From JARIHD01 sp964610985 (GTDB taxonomy: Bacteria; Patescibacteriota; Saccharimonadia; Saccharimonadales; UBA4665), in NCBI GenBank assembly GCA_964610985.1, contig CAZSZJ010000005.1, positions 1-60,869 on the forward strand: 60,869 bases of DNA, given 5' to 3'. The notes beneath the pieces are model-generated. The model saw nothing but the letters and a program-made list of their open reading frames with translations. It was not told the DNA's origin and ran no database searches. Positions within the stretch are counted from its first letter, which is position 1. Each line of letters opens with the position of its first letter. Below are positions 51,099-59,619 of the stretch, piece by piece. The position numbers and the translations under genes are program-made.

Positions 51099-51123
51099 AA
51101 AAAGTATTCAGCCGAGCGATTAA

Positions 51124-51480
51124 CTATTTTTTGGCGGTCTTTTTGGCCGGAGCTTTTTTGGCGGCGGGCTTCTTGGCGGCTACTTTTTTAGGAGCAGCTT
51201 TCTTGACCGTGGTCTTGGTAGCGCCAGCAGCAGACTTAGCAGCTTTGGCTACTTGGCTTTTTTTGCGGGCTACTTTGTTCTTGTGCATTACGCCTTTTTT
51301 GGCGGCTTTGTCCAGAGCGCTCTGAGCTTTGCTCTGAGTTTCTTTGGTGTCTTTTTTACCGGTTACGGCTCGGTGAAAAGCCTTAAGAGCGCCCTTCAGA
51401 GTGCGCTTGGTTTTGCTGTTGCGGGCAGCAGCTTTGTTGGCTGTACGTACACGCTTTTTTGCAGATTTGATAATGGGCAT
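51124..51480 (-). CDS. rpsT: Ribosomal protein S20 with histone-like C-terminal tail
   Basis: S20 binds 16S rRNA in the small subunit. The first ~85 residues (MPIIKSAKKRVRTANKAAARN, then ALDKAAKKGVMHKNKVARKKSQVAK) are standard S20. Normal S20 stops near 88 residues; this one has about 30 more, composed almost only of Ala, Lys, Pro and Thr (AAPKK and PAAKKAPAKK repeats), like histone H1-type tails. Confidence 0.93.
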   Translation of the reverse strand: MPIIKSAKKRVRTANKAAARNSKTKRTLKGALKAFHRAVTGKKDTKETQSKAQSALDKAAKKGVMHKNKVARKKSQVAKAAKSAAGATKTTVKKAAPKKVAAKKPAAKKAPAKKTAKK

Positions 51481-51618
51481 TTTAACTGTACCTTTGTTGT
51501 TAATTTGTCAGAAGAAACTATACACGAAAATCAACCGGTTTGTAAAGAATCCCGGTCCATGTTCTCTGTATTCAAAATAGCAGTATGCACCAAAAACGAA
51601 ATAGCTTATGTTTAATAT

Positions 51619-51780
51619 ATGGAAGAATCTTCAGCAAACCAGCAGGAGTATAATTCATCAGATGCCAACCACGACGTTCGCTGCGGGGGTAAGCCGCTTT
51701 ACATGTGCGGCCCAAACCTATGTCCGGTAGACAAAAATAATTGTCGACAAGCTTATGTTTATATGCTACGCTCTAGCTAA
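51619..51780 (+). CDS. Small Cys-rich protein (53 residues)
   Basis: The ORF lies in the 331-nt interval 51481-51811, which holds nothing else I can identify. It codes for 53 residues with four Cys in a C-x7-C-x4-C-x6-C pattern (C22, C30, C35, C42), suitable for a small metal site or disulfides. There is no signal peptide. TAATAT touches the ATG, and TTATGT 8 nt upstream is an alternative -10. A short palindrome around TAGCTAAAGCTA covers its stop codon. It could be a real gene or a chance ORF. Confidence 0.45.
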   Translation: MEESSANQQEYNSSDANHDVRCGGKPLYMCGPNLCPVDKNNCRQAYVYMLRSS

Positions 51781-51811
51781 AGCTAGCAAAACCACAAGGT
51801 AAAAAACAAAA

Positions 51812-53911
51812 ATGGATAGCCAAAGACAACAAGTCGCGGAGCGCATAAAACAAGCCAATAACATCTTGGTAACAGTCAGCAATAACCCGTCGGTAGACCA
51901 GTTGGCTGCTTGTATTGGGCTTACTTTGGCACTCAATAAGATGGGCAAACACGGCACGGCTGTGTTCAGTGGCCAGGTCCCATCGACTCTAGAGTTTTTG
52001 CAGCCCGAAAAAACTATCGAAAAAAACACCGATAGTTTGCGTGACTTCATTATCTCTCTCGACAAGTCCAAGGCCGACAAGCTGCGCTATAAAGTTGAAG
52101 ACACGGTGGTTAAAATCTTTATTACGCCGTATCGCACATCTATCGGCGATAAAGATCTCGAGTTCAGCCAGGGTGATTTTAACGTCGATGTTGTGCTGGC
52201 GATCGGCGTGCACAGTCAGGCCGAACTTGACCAGGCCATTACCTCGCATGGACGTATTTTGCACGACGCAACCATCATCACGCTCAATACTCGACCGGGG
52301 GGTGAACTCGGCAGTGTTAACTGGCTTGATCCAAGCGCCAGTAGTTTGAGCGAACTCGGTGTCCAGCTGCTCGACACCCTTGACCGAAATCTGATGGACG
52401 GTCAAATCGCAACCTCGTTCTTGACCGGAATCGTGTCCGAAACTGAACGGTTCAGTAACGCCAAAACATCACCGCAGACCATGAGCATCAGTGCCGAACT
52501 GATGGGCGCGGGCGCAAACCAACAGCTGGTTGCTATGAAGCTTGAAGAGCCGGCCGAATTGCCACCTGTTCCAATCAAAGAAGTGCACGACAAGCCGGCC
52601 GAAATACCAAAGAAAACCAATGACGGCACACTCGAAATAGCTCACGAAGCAGGGGAAGGTGAAGATGGTCTTAAGTCAGCGCCCGCCAATACATTCTCGT
52701 CGCTCAATCTTCCTATGGCGGCTCAGTTTGATAAAGGGCCAAAAGCTCCCGAACTACCAGAGCCCATGTCTGAATTGCCGGATCTACCGATGCCTTCACC
52801 GGAACCAGATTTGCCTCCAGAACCTCCCAAACCCGAACCCCCACAGATCCAAATAGATGAGCAGGGATCCCTCGCATCCCCGGCCACACAAAATGATAGA
52901 ATAGTCTCCGCCGAAGATCCTGAAGGTATTTTGCCGCCCTTAAAGCGCGAGAAACCTACTATTAGCCGTCATAATGAACCACCAAAAATGATTCTTGAAC
53001 CACCGTCTTTGGGAACACCGCTCAACGCTGTCGATAACAACTTTGCACCGGGCGAAGGGCCAGGGCTTCCTAACCTCCCGGCTGAAGAATCGCAAAAACC
53101 TGCAAGCATGGGCGATAATGTCCCACAAGCGACCGGTCCAACGATTCTGCCGCCGTCCGATGATACGCTTGGTAACGCGCCGGGCACGAGTTTCTTGGGC
53201 GATCAGCCGGTTGTGCCTGCCGAAAAGCCTTTGATAGCAGGCGATCAAGATGGGGACAAAACCTTGTCTGACATAGAGCGCGACGTGCATAGTAACCATT
53301 TGTCGCAAACGCCCGTACCAGATGCATTTACCGGTACCCCACCTACAATGCCAGCGCCTTTTGCGCCTCCAGCACCCGCCATGCCTACTCCCTCTACGGT
53401 TATTCCTGCTCCGGCATCCGCGGCATTTCCTGTTGTACCGCCTGCGCCGGTGTCCCAGCCAGACGATCAGCTTATTCCAAATTTGCCGATTACGCCGCCC
53501 GTGGGTCCTCCGAACCCTATTCCGGCTAATCCCGTCACGGCGCCAGCGCCCAAAGCACCGCTGTCACCTATGGAAAGTCCCGACCTCGCCGATGCCCGTG
53601 ATGCGGTGATGCAGGCCATAAATAGCGGGGGCGCCGATCCGGCGCTAGGGCCGGTACAGGCGTTGAATGCGCAGCCACTCGGCGCACCGAGCGGTACGGG
53701 TGTCGGGCCAGAAGCGCCACAGGCACCAGTTCAACCCTGGACCCCGCCTCCTGCTGCCGCTCCCGAACTCGACGAGGTGCAAAAAGCCTTTTTGGCTCCC
53801 CAGTCAGACTCGTCCCAGCTACAGCCAGCCATGGCAGCGCAGCAAAATGACCCCAATGCGCCACCCCCGGTTCCCCCACCAATGATGCCGCCAATGCCAC
53901 CGGCTGCGTAA
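51812..53911 (+). CDS. Degenerate DHH-family domain with long Pro-rich tail
   Basis: The first ~225 of 699 residues follow the NrnA-type DHH phosphoesterase fold: IKQANNILVTVSNNPSVDQLAACIGLTLAL matches the motif I region (normally NPDGDA...), DVVLAIGVHSQAEL the motif II strand, and ATIITLNTRPGG...NWLDPSASSLSELG the IDHH...AS.SE region. Motif I Asp, and both His of DHH, are replaced, so hydrolase activity is unlikely. Residues about 250-699 are low complexity, dominated by Pro, Ala, Leu, Glu and Asp, with hardly any folded segment. No membrane helix. Role unknown; a scaffold is possible. Confidence 0.75.
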   Translation: MDSQRQQVAERIKQANNILVTVSNNPSVDQLAACIGLTLALNKMGKHGTAVFSGQVPSTLEFLQPEKTIEKNTDSLRDFIISLDKSKADKLRYKVEDTVVKIFITPYRTSIGDKDLEFSQGDFNVDVVLAIGVHSQAELDQAITSHGRILHDATIITLNTRPGGELGSVNWLDPSASSLSELGVQLLDTLDRNLMDGQIATSFLTGIVSETERFSNAKTSPQTMSISAELMGAGANQQLVAMKLEEPAELPPVPIKEVHDKPAEIPKKTNDGTLEIAHEAGEGEDGLKSAPANTFSSLNLPMAAQFDKGPKAPELPEPMSELPDLPMPSPEPDLPPEPPKPEPPQIQIDEQGSLASPATQNDRIVSAEDPEGILPPLKREKPTISRHNEPPKMILEPPSLGTPLNAVDNNFAPGEGPGLPNLPAEESQKPASMGDNVPQATGPTILPPSDDTLGNAPGTSFLGDQPVVPAEKPLIAGDQDGDKTLSDIERDVHSNHLSQTPVPDAFTGTPPTMPAPFAPPAPAMPTPSTVIPAPASAAFPVVPPAPVSQPDDQLIPNLPITPPVGPPNPIPANPVTAPAPKAPLSPMESPDLADARDAVMQAINSGGADPALGPVQALNAQPLGAPSGTGVGPEAPQAPVQPWTPPPAAAPELDEVQKAFLAPQSDSSQLQPAMAAQQNDPNAPPPVPPPMMPPMPPAA

Positions 53912-53955
53912 AAAGCTTGCACTAAACATAAGCACTGTATAAAGTTATAGGCACG

Positions 53956-56900
53956 GTGCGTTACAAAAAAACAAAGCCCATTGTTAGATTGTTGTCGCGG
54001 TTATCTGCCGTGTTCCACACTAAGTGGGCGCGCATAGCGGTGATATTTTTGCTACTTGCTGCTCCTATAGGTCTTTTTGTTGCCAAAGAAATGCGCGTTG
54101 CCGCAGTTCCATGTCCATGTAATTTGCTGCCCGCCAACCCAACGCCCCAAGGAACCGATACGCACGTAAACGGACTAGAAGTTGGTTTTAAGTTTCGTCC
54201 TTCGATAAACGGTTACATTACTGGTGTACGCTTTTTTAAGACAAACGCGAGCATGTCCGGCACACATACCGGTAGTCTCTGGGATAGCGCTGGAAACAGA
54301 ATCGCCACGGCCACCTTCGGCACTGAGACCTCAAGCGGATGGCAGGACGTTAGCTTTTCATCGCCGGTAGCAGTAACGGCAGGCACCCTTTATACGGCGT
54401 CGACATTCATGGCTAACGGCGTTTACGCGTATACCCAAAACTACTACACAAGTCCTGTTACCAACTTTCCTTTGACGGCGCCCGCTAACAACACGCCGCA
54501 GGCGGGCGACGCCACAGATCAAAGAGGGCAGGGTGTAGCCAACTTGAGCGGAACTAGTGTATATCCGACAAACAGTTTCAATGCAGCGAACTACTGGGTT
54601 GATGTTGCCTTTACTGCCGAGCCGGACGGCGACCCGCCCATTGTTACTGCTACCGTTCCCGCCAGTAATGCCACTAGCGTAGACGCAAGTAAAACCATTA
54701 CCGCTACGTTTGATATGTACATGGACTCCAGCACGTTGACGACCAGCACTTTTTTGGTCAAAGACCCCAGCAATAATAGTGTGCCCGGCACGGTAAGCTA
54801 CGATCTTGCTACAAAAACGGCATCATTCCGACCGTCAACAGCGATGACACTCAATACAACATACACTGCAACTATTGAAGGCGGCTCGGGAACGACGGCC
54901 AAAAGCATGGACGGGGTAGCATTGGCGGCGGATTATACCTGGTCATTTACGACATTTGCCACCGATCCGTGCCCCTGTAGTCTTAAGGATAGGGCGGCTT
55001 TGGAAGGTTCCGTGACCGCTGACGATACCGGCACACTGGAACTAGGTACAAAATTTGTACCACAAACAAATGGCTATATAAATGCCATACGATTCTACAA
55101 ACCTATAATTGCCACCGAGACCACCCATACCGGCAACATCTGGAGTTCGACCGGTACCAATCTCGCTACTGTTACCTTTTCTGGCGAGAGTGAATACGGC
55201 TGGCAGGAGGCCAAGCTGAGTTCGCCGCTCGCCGTGAATCAGGGCCAATTGTATGTCGTCTCGTATGGCACGACGGCCGCTATTTATGTGGCTGTAAGCG
55301 GCGGGCTAAATAGCAACATTGCAAATAGCGCATTGATCGCATATGCCAATAACTCTTCTCAAAATGCAGCTACAGGGAGTGGTAATAATAACGGCGTATT
55401 TTCAACGACAGCAGGCAACTATCCAAATACGGGTAGTAGCACCGGTTCTTATTATGGGGTTGATGTGGTTTTTTCTCCCAACTCAGGTACGTTGCCGCCG
55501 CTTTCGCCTACAGTCGTACAGCCTAAAAACAACGCCTACGGTATAAAACGCGATCAAACCATGACTGCTGCGTTTGCGCGGGCACTCAATGGCACGACGG
55601 TTTCCGGAAGCACCGTGCGTCTGCTTGATAAAGATGGCAACCAAGTTGCCGGTACTGCTGCCTATGACGCGGAAGGTCATCAGGTTTCATTCGACCCTGC
55701 CAGTAGCCTTACTTACGGCGAAAAATATCAAATGGTTTTATCAAGTTCGATTGCCGATACCAACGGAGCAACCTTGGGCACGGACTATACCTGGAGCTTT
55801 ACGGTCGGCAGCCAACTACTGAGCGACCCTGCAACTGGCCCTGGCGGCCCTATCCTGGTCGTTACGTCCACCACCAATAAATACAGCACATACTACGCCG
55901 AAATCCTACGCACCGAAGGTCTGAACTATTTTGATACTCGCGATTTATCCACTGTTACCACCGACATACTGAACGGTTATGATACGGTTGTGATGGCCGA
56001 AATGTCGCTTTCGCAGGCGCAGGCAGATATGTTTAGTAGTTGGGTGACGGCTGGTGGCAATCTGGCTGCCATGCGACCCGACAAAAAACTCGCCAGTTTG
56101 CTGGGATTGACCGATGCAAGCTCAACGCGTAACAATCAATATATGCTCGTCGATACCGCAAGTGGACCAGGCACCGGTATTGTGAACGAGACCATCCAGT
56201 TTAAGGGAACGGCCGATAACTATACCCTGAACGGTGCGACAGCTGTTGCTAACTTGTATAGCGATGCCTCCACGAGTACTTCTAATCCTGCTGCGACTAC
56301 GCGTTCTGTTGGTTCTAACGGGGGAACGGCTATGGCCTTTACTTATGATCTGGCCAAGTCCGTTATCGCTCAGCATCAAGGAAATCAGGCTTGGGCAGGG
56401 CAGGACCGTGACGGTTCTGGTATGGCTCGCACCAATGACCTTTTCTTTGGTGCGCGAACGGGTGATATCCAGCCTGATTGGGTAGATCTTAACAAGCTGC
56501 ATATTCCGCAAGCCGATGAACAGCAGCGATTACTGGCCAACATGCTTACGAGTAGCACTAAGGACAAAAAACCATTGCCACGTTTTTGGTATCTGCCGGG
56601 CGGTCATAAAGCCGCTGTGGTAATGGCCGGCGACGATCATGGCCTCGGCAACGATGGAACCGAGCGTGTGCTCAATAACTGGTTAAATGAAAGCGCTACC
56701 AATTGTTCGGTTTTGGACTGGGAGTGTGTACGGGCTTCGCATTATGTGTATCAGACAGCGGCCCTTACGAATGCCCGAGCCGTGCAATACAACCGTTTGG
56801 GTCACGAAGTTGGGGTTCATGTCTCTAACGGCGGTTCATGCAATAACTATTCCTCGTTTAGTAATTTATCTACCTTGTATACGAACCAGATAAACAGCTG

Positions 56901-57951
56901 GCGCGGAAAATACACGGGCGTTCCTAATCAGCGCACTATGCGGTTCCACTGTTATATATGGAGCGACTGGGACAGTCAGCCTCGAGTACAGATTGCAAAC
57001 GGCATACGCTACGGCATGGAGTATGTGGCATATCCAAGCAGCTGGGTGAACGGCCGCGCGCCCATGCTAACCGGCTCGGGTATGAATATGCGCTTAACCG
57101 ATGCCAACGGTGACATGCTGGATAGCCACCAAGGTGTAACTAACCTCGAAAACACGGCCGTCAACGGAACGGCGATCAATGCCTTGTTTGACAATGCTGT
57201 CGGTAGCGCTGGCTATTACGGCATATTCGGTACACATTATGACATGAGCGATACCTATCACCAGACGGTGTATGCGGCCGCCAAAGCTCGTAACATTCCT
57301 ATAATTTCGGCCGACGAAGCGTTGACCTGGCTTGATGGGCGAGGCAGCTCTACATTCAGCAGCTTTGCTGGCGCTGACGGACAATTTAGCTTTACGCTTA
57401 ATGCCGCCGAAGGCGCGATTGGCCTAAAGGCAATGTTGCCGCTTGAGGATGCCAGTGGCACACTCGACACGCTTAAGCTTGGGGGTACTGACGTAACGAA
57501 ACAGACGCAGACGGTCAAGGGTGTGGCATACGCCGTTTTTGACGCCAACCCAGGCACCTATACGGCGACCTATACCGACTACAGCCCAACTTTCCCCAGC
57601 CCCAACCCAGGTAGTGGCGGTTCCAGCGGTAACTCGGGCAGCTCCACGGACAATGCCGGGACTACGCCTAACAAAAAAACCACCAAAAAGAACACTGCTC
57701 TCTTTAACGAATCGCCAAGCGACGTCGACGTTATAACCGGCCAGAATGAAGAACAGAAATCCGAACCAACAACACCCAATCCGACCCCACCTACAGCCCG
57801 CGAAAAAGAACTTATTCAAAACGACGGCAACAGAAAGTCATCCCAAATAGGTTTTTGGATTGCCGGCTTTGTTCTGGTGGTGTTGGTTGGTGGATTGCTG
57901 TGGTTTATCATCGCCAAGCGACGTCGACGTCGCAACCAGCCGCAGTGGTAG
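53956..57951 (+). CDS. Large membrane-anchored surface protein with DUF4082, Ig-like and deacetylase-like domains
   Basis: A 1331-residue protein from a GTG start. A helix at about 25-45 acts as signal or anchor. Two DUF4082 modules (about 52-215 and 338-505), each opened by PCPC, are each followed by a Big_5-like Ig domain (PPIVTATVPASNATSVD..., SPTVVQPKNNAYG...). Residues 625-880 form an alpha/beta domain (ILVVTSTTNKYSTYY...). From about 880 a CE4 polysaccharide-deacetylase-like domain shows AGDDHG, GHEVGVH (H-x3-H) and RFHCYIW. A Ser/Gly/Thr linker and a C-terminal helix (IAGFVLVVLVGGLLWFIIA) with KRRRRR end it. It probably faces the cell exterior and may bind or modify glycans. Confidence 0.85.
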   Translation: MRYKKTKPIVRLLSRLSAVFHTKWARIAVIFLLLAAPIGLFVAKEMRVAAVPCPCNLLPANPTPQGTDTHVNGLEVGFKFRPSINGYITGVRFFKTNASMSGTHTGSLWDSAGNRIATATFGTETSSGWQDVSFSSPVAVTAGTLYTASTFMANGVYAYTQNYYTSPVTNFPLTAPANNTPQAGDATDQRGQGVANLSGTSVYPTNSFNAANYWVDVAFTAEPDGDPPIVTATVPASNATSVDASKTITATFDMYMDSSTLTTSTFLVKDPSNNSVPGTVSYDLATKTASFRPSTAMTLNTTYTATIEGGSGTTAKSMDGVALAADYTWSFTTFATDPCPCSLKDRAALEGSVTADDTGTLELGTKFVPQTNGYINAIRFYKPIIATETTHTGNIWSSTGTNLATVTFSGESEYGWQEAKLSSPLAVNQGQLYVVSYGTTAAIYVAVSGGLNSNIANSALIAYANNSSQNAATGSGNNNGVFSTTAGNYPNTGSSTGSYYGVDVVFSPNSGTLPPLSPTVVQPKNNAYGIKRDQTMTAAFARALNGTTVSGSTVRLLDKDGNQVAGTAAYDAEGHQVSFDPASSLTYGEKYQMVLSSSIADTNGATLGTDYTWSFTVGSQLLSDPATGPGGPILVVTSTTNKYSTYYAEILRTEGLNYFDTRDLSTVTTDILNGYDTVVMAEMSLSQAQADMFSSWVTAGGNLAAMRPDKKLASLLGLTDASSTRNNQYMLVDTASGPGTGIVNETIQFKGTADNYTLNGATAVANLYSDASTSTSNPAATTRSVGSNGGTAMAFTYDLAKSVIAQHQGNQAWAGQDRDGSGMARTNDLFFGARTGDIQPDWVDLNKLHIPQADEQQRLLANMLTSSTKDKKPLPRFWYLPGGHKAAVVMAGDDHGLGNDGTERVLNNWLNESATNCSVLDWECVRASHYVYQTAALTNARAVQYNRLGHEVGVHVSNGGSCNNYSSFSNLSTLYTNQINSWRGKYTGVPNQRTMRFHCYIWSDWDSQPRVQIANGIRYGMEYVAYPSSWVNGRAPMLTGSGMNMRLTDANGDMLDSHQGVTNLENTAVNGTAINALFDNAVGSAGYYGIFGTHYDMSDTYHQTVYAAAKARNIPIISADEALTWLDGRGSSTFSSFAGADGQFSFTLNAAEGAIGLKAMLPLEDASGTLDTLKLGGTDVTKQTQTVKGVAYAVFDANPGTYTATYTDYSPTFPSPNPGSGGSSGNSGSSTDNAGTTPNKKTTKKNTALFNESPSDVDVITGQNEEQKSEPTTPNPTPPTAREKELIQNDGNRKSSQIGFWIAGFVLVVLVGGLLWFIIAKRRRRRNQPQW

Positions 57952-57986
57952 TGGTCAAAATCGCATTGTGCCGGTATCCTTAGGGA

Positions 57987-58679
57987 GTGAACGGAATATT
58001 ACTTGTAGACAAGCCTGTTGGTTGGACCTCTTTCGACGTCGTCAATAAGGTTCGCCGAACCATTCAAAACTCGCCACTCAACGAAACAGGCAAGAAAAGA
58101 TTTCCGGTGGGGCACACAGGCACACTGGATCCTTTGGCTACCGGCCTTCTGGTACTGCTGCTCGGCAAGTACACCAAACGTGCTCCAGAGCTCACTAAAC
58201 TAGACAAAACCTACGAAGTAACGATGACGCTCGGTCAAACCAGTACAACAGGTGATGAAGAAGGCGCCAAAACCGCGGTTTCCGACCTTCAACCGGACGA
58301 AGAGCAGATTACGGCGATACTCACGTCTTTTGTCGGCGACAGCATGCAAACGCCGCCCATCTATTCGGCGGTCAAAATAAATGGGCAGCGGGCGTACAAG
58401 CTTGCGCGAGAAGGCAAGCCGGCCGAACTAAAAGCCCGACCTGTACACATTGAGAGCATCGATCTGACGAGCTATGAATATCCGCTTGTCACCTTTACTG
58501 TCCACGTCTCGAGCGGTACGTATATCCGGTCGCTCGTTGAAGACACGGGCAAAAAACTGCAAACCGGGGCGTACATGTCTGATCTGCGTCGCACCACAGT
58601 TGGTCAGTTTGATGTCAAAGACGCCATGAATATGTCCGAACTCTCTGTAGAAGCTGTCGTCTCCAAAATCCGAGAGTAG
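57987..58679 (+). CDS. truB: tRNA pseudouridine-55 synthase
   Basis: Makes pseudouridine 55 in the tRNA T-loop. The 230-residue protein starts with GTG after AGGGAG and reads GILLVDKPVGWTSFDVVNKVRR, then GHTGTLDPLATGLL with the catalytic Asp, QTPPIYSAVKINGQRAY and SSGTYIRSLVEDTG. It is at the shorter end of the family and lacks a long C-terminal PUA domain. Confidence 0.95.
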   Translation: MNGILLVDKPVGWTSFDVVNKVRRTIQNSPLNETGKKRFPVGHTGTLDPLATGLLVLLLGKYTKRAPELTKLDKTYEVTMTLGQTSTTGDEEGAKTAVSDLQPDEEQITAILTSFVGDSMQTPPIYSAVKINGQRAYKLAREGKPAELKARPVHIESIDLTSYEYPLVTFTVHVSSGTYIRSLVEDTGKKLQTGAYMSDLRRTTVGQFDVKDAMNMSELSVEAVVSKIRE

Positions 58680-58726
58680 CATAGCCTAGACATAAACGCG
58701 AGAATGTTGTACTATGACCGCTTGTC

Positions 58727-59128
58727 ATGTTCACGGCTAAAGAATCACTTGAGCACAATAGAGTAATCCTCGCTTCACTTAAGGAGCGATATCGGAACGC
58801 CCTTATAGTTACCCTTGGTTGCAAGGTGGCGGGATATACAGCTGTCTTTCTGGGCGTCTACGGTCATGAGGCTAAACCGGCCGTCGCCATGACGGCTGCT
58901 GCAATAGGGCTTGTTGTTTTTGGAGCAGGCGAAGTTGCCAAGATTAATGAGGAGGGACTATACAAACAATATGATGCCCAAAGAAATGTGGTTAGGGAAC
59001 AGCAGCAGGGCATAGATTTTGTGGCTGCCAGGGCAGCCGGAGATAAGACCGAGCGACTCGTGCCGCCACCACAAAGAGCACCCCATCCACTGATTTCGCT
59101 GCATTCATTTAATGCCGACATCGTATAA
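58727..59128 (+). CDS. Hypothetical small membrane protein
   Basis: The 133-residue protein has an N-terminal helical charged part, two probable membrane helices (about 27-45 and 52-70) and a soluble tail with KQYDAQRNVVREQQQG and a Pro-rich end. TACTAT about 11 nt upstream may be a -10. Family not recognised. Confidence 0.65.
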   Translation: MFTAKESLEHNRVILASLKERYRNALIVTLGCKVAGYTAVFLGVYGHEAKPAVAMTAAAIGLVVFGAGEVAKINEEGLYKQYDAQRNVVREQQQGIDFVAARAAGDKTERLVPPPQRAPHPLISLHSFNADIV

Positions 59129-59171
59129 TTCGCTTGAAACACCATCCTCCATCTGTTAAAATAACCCAAGT

Positions 59172-59438
59172 ATGATTACAAGTGTGAAAAAACAAGCAGT
59201 TATGACTGACTTGCAGGCCCACAAGACCGACACTGGCAGCGCCGCTGTACAGGTTGGTATTGCAACCGAGCGCATCAAAGAATTGACTGAACACCTCAAG
59301 GTGAACAAAAAAGACTTTGCTGCCCGCCGCGGTTTGCTACAGCTCGTAGGCCAGCGCAAGCGTCACCTGCAATACATTGCTGCCCACGACGGCCAGGCTT
59401 ATCTCGATCTCATCAAGAAGCTCGGCATTCGTCGCTAA
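59172..59438 (+). CDS. rpsO: Ribosomal protein S15
   Basis: S15 binds the central domain of 16S rRNA. The 88-residue sequence is standard: DTGSAAVQVGIATERIKELTEHLK, KKDFAARRGLLQLVGQRKRHLQYI and the C-terminal LIKKLGIRR. pnp follows 181 nt downstream, the order known from many bacteria. Confidence 0.95.
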   Translation: MITSVKKQAVMTDLQAHKTDTGSAAVQVGIATERIKELTEHLKVNKKDFAARRGLLQLVGQRKRHLQYIAAHDGQAYLDLIKKLGIRR

Positions 59439-59453
59439 AGTGCGTAGACTACT

Positions 59454-59492
59454 GGTCTCTTAGTTATTTATTAAGAGACCACAAGCTTGTGC
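59454..59492 (+). promoter_or_regulatory. Hairpin in the rpsO-pnp intergenic region
   Basis: TGGTCTCTTA (59454-59463) and its inverted copy (59473-59482) form a 10-bp stem. It is followed by the palindrome CACAAGCTTGTG (59481-59492). No T-run follows. In other bacteria a hairpin here is cut by RNase III and lets PNPase regulate its own mRNA; the same role is possible. The rest of the interval (59493-59619) holds only a 24-codon ORF (59536-59610) that I do not call. Confidence 0.55.
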
Positions 59493-59619
59493 ACATTAAA
59501 GCCCCAGATGGTATTGGCAGGCAGAGACCAGATATATGCACCCGCATTCAGCACAAGGGGTAGCCTATATTTGCACTGTGCTTGACCAAGCCTTTGGCAA
59601 AGAAAGGTAATACAAACAT

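Noticed and set aside
59536..59610. 24-codon ORF ahead of pnp as leader peptide gene
   Set aside because: Too short to separate from chance, no clear ribosome binding site and no regulatory codon run.
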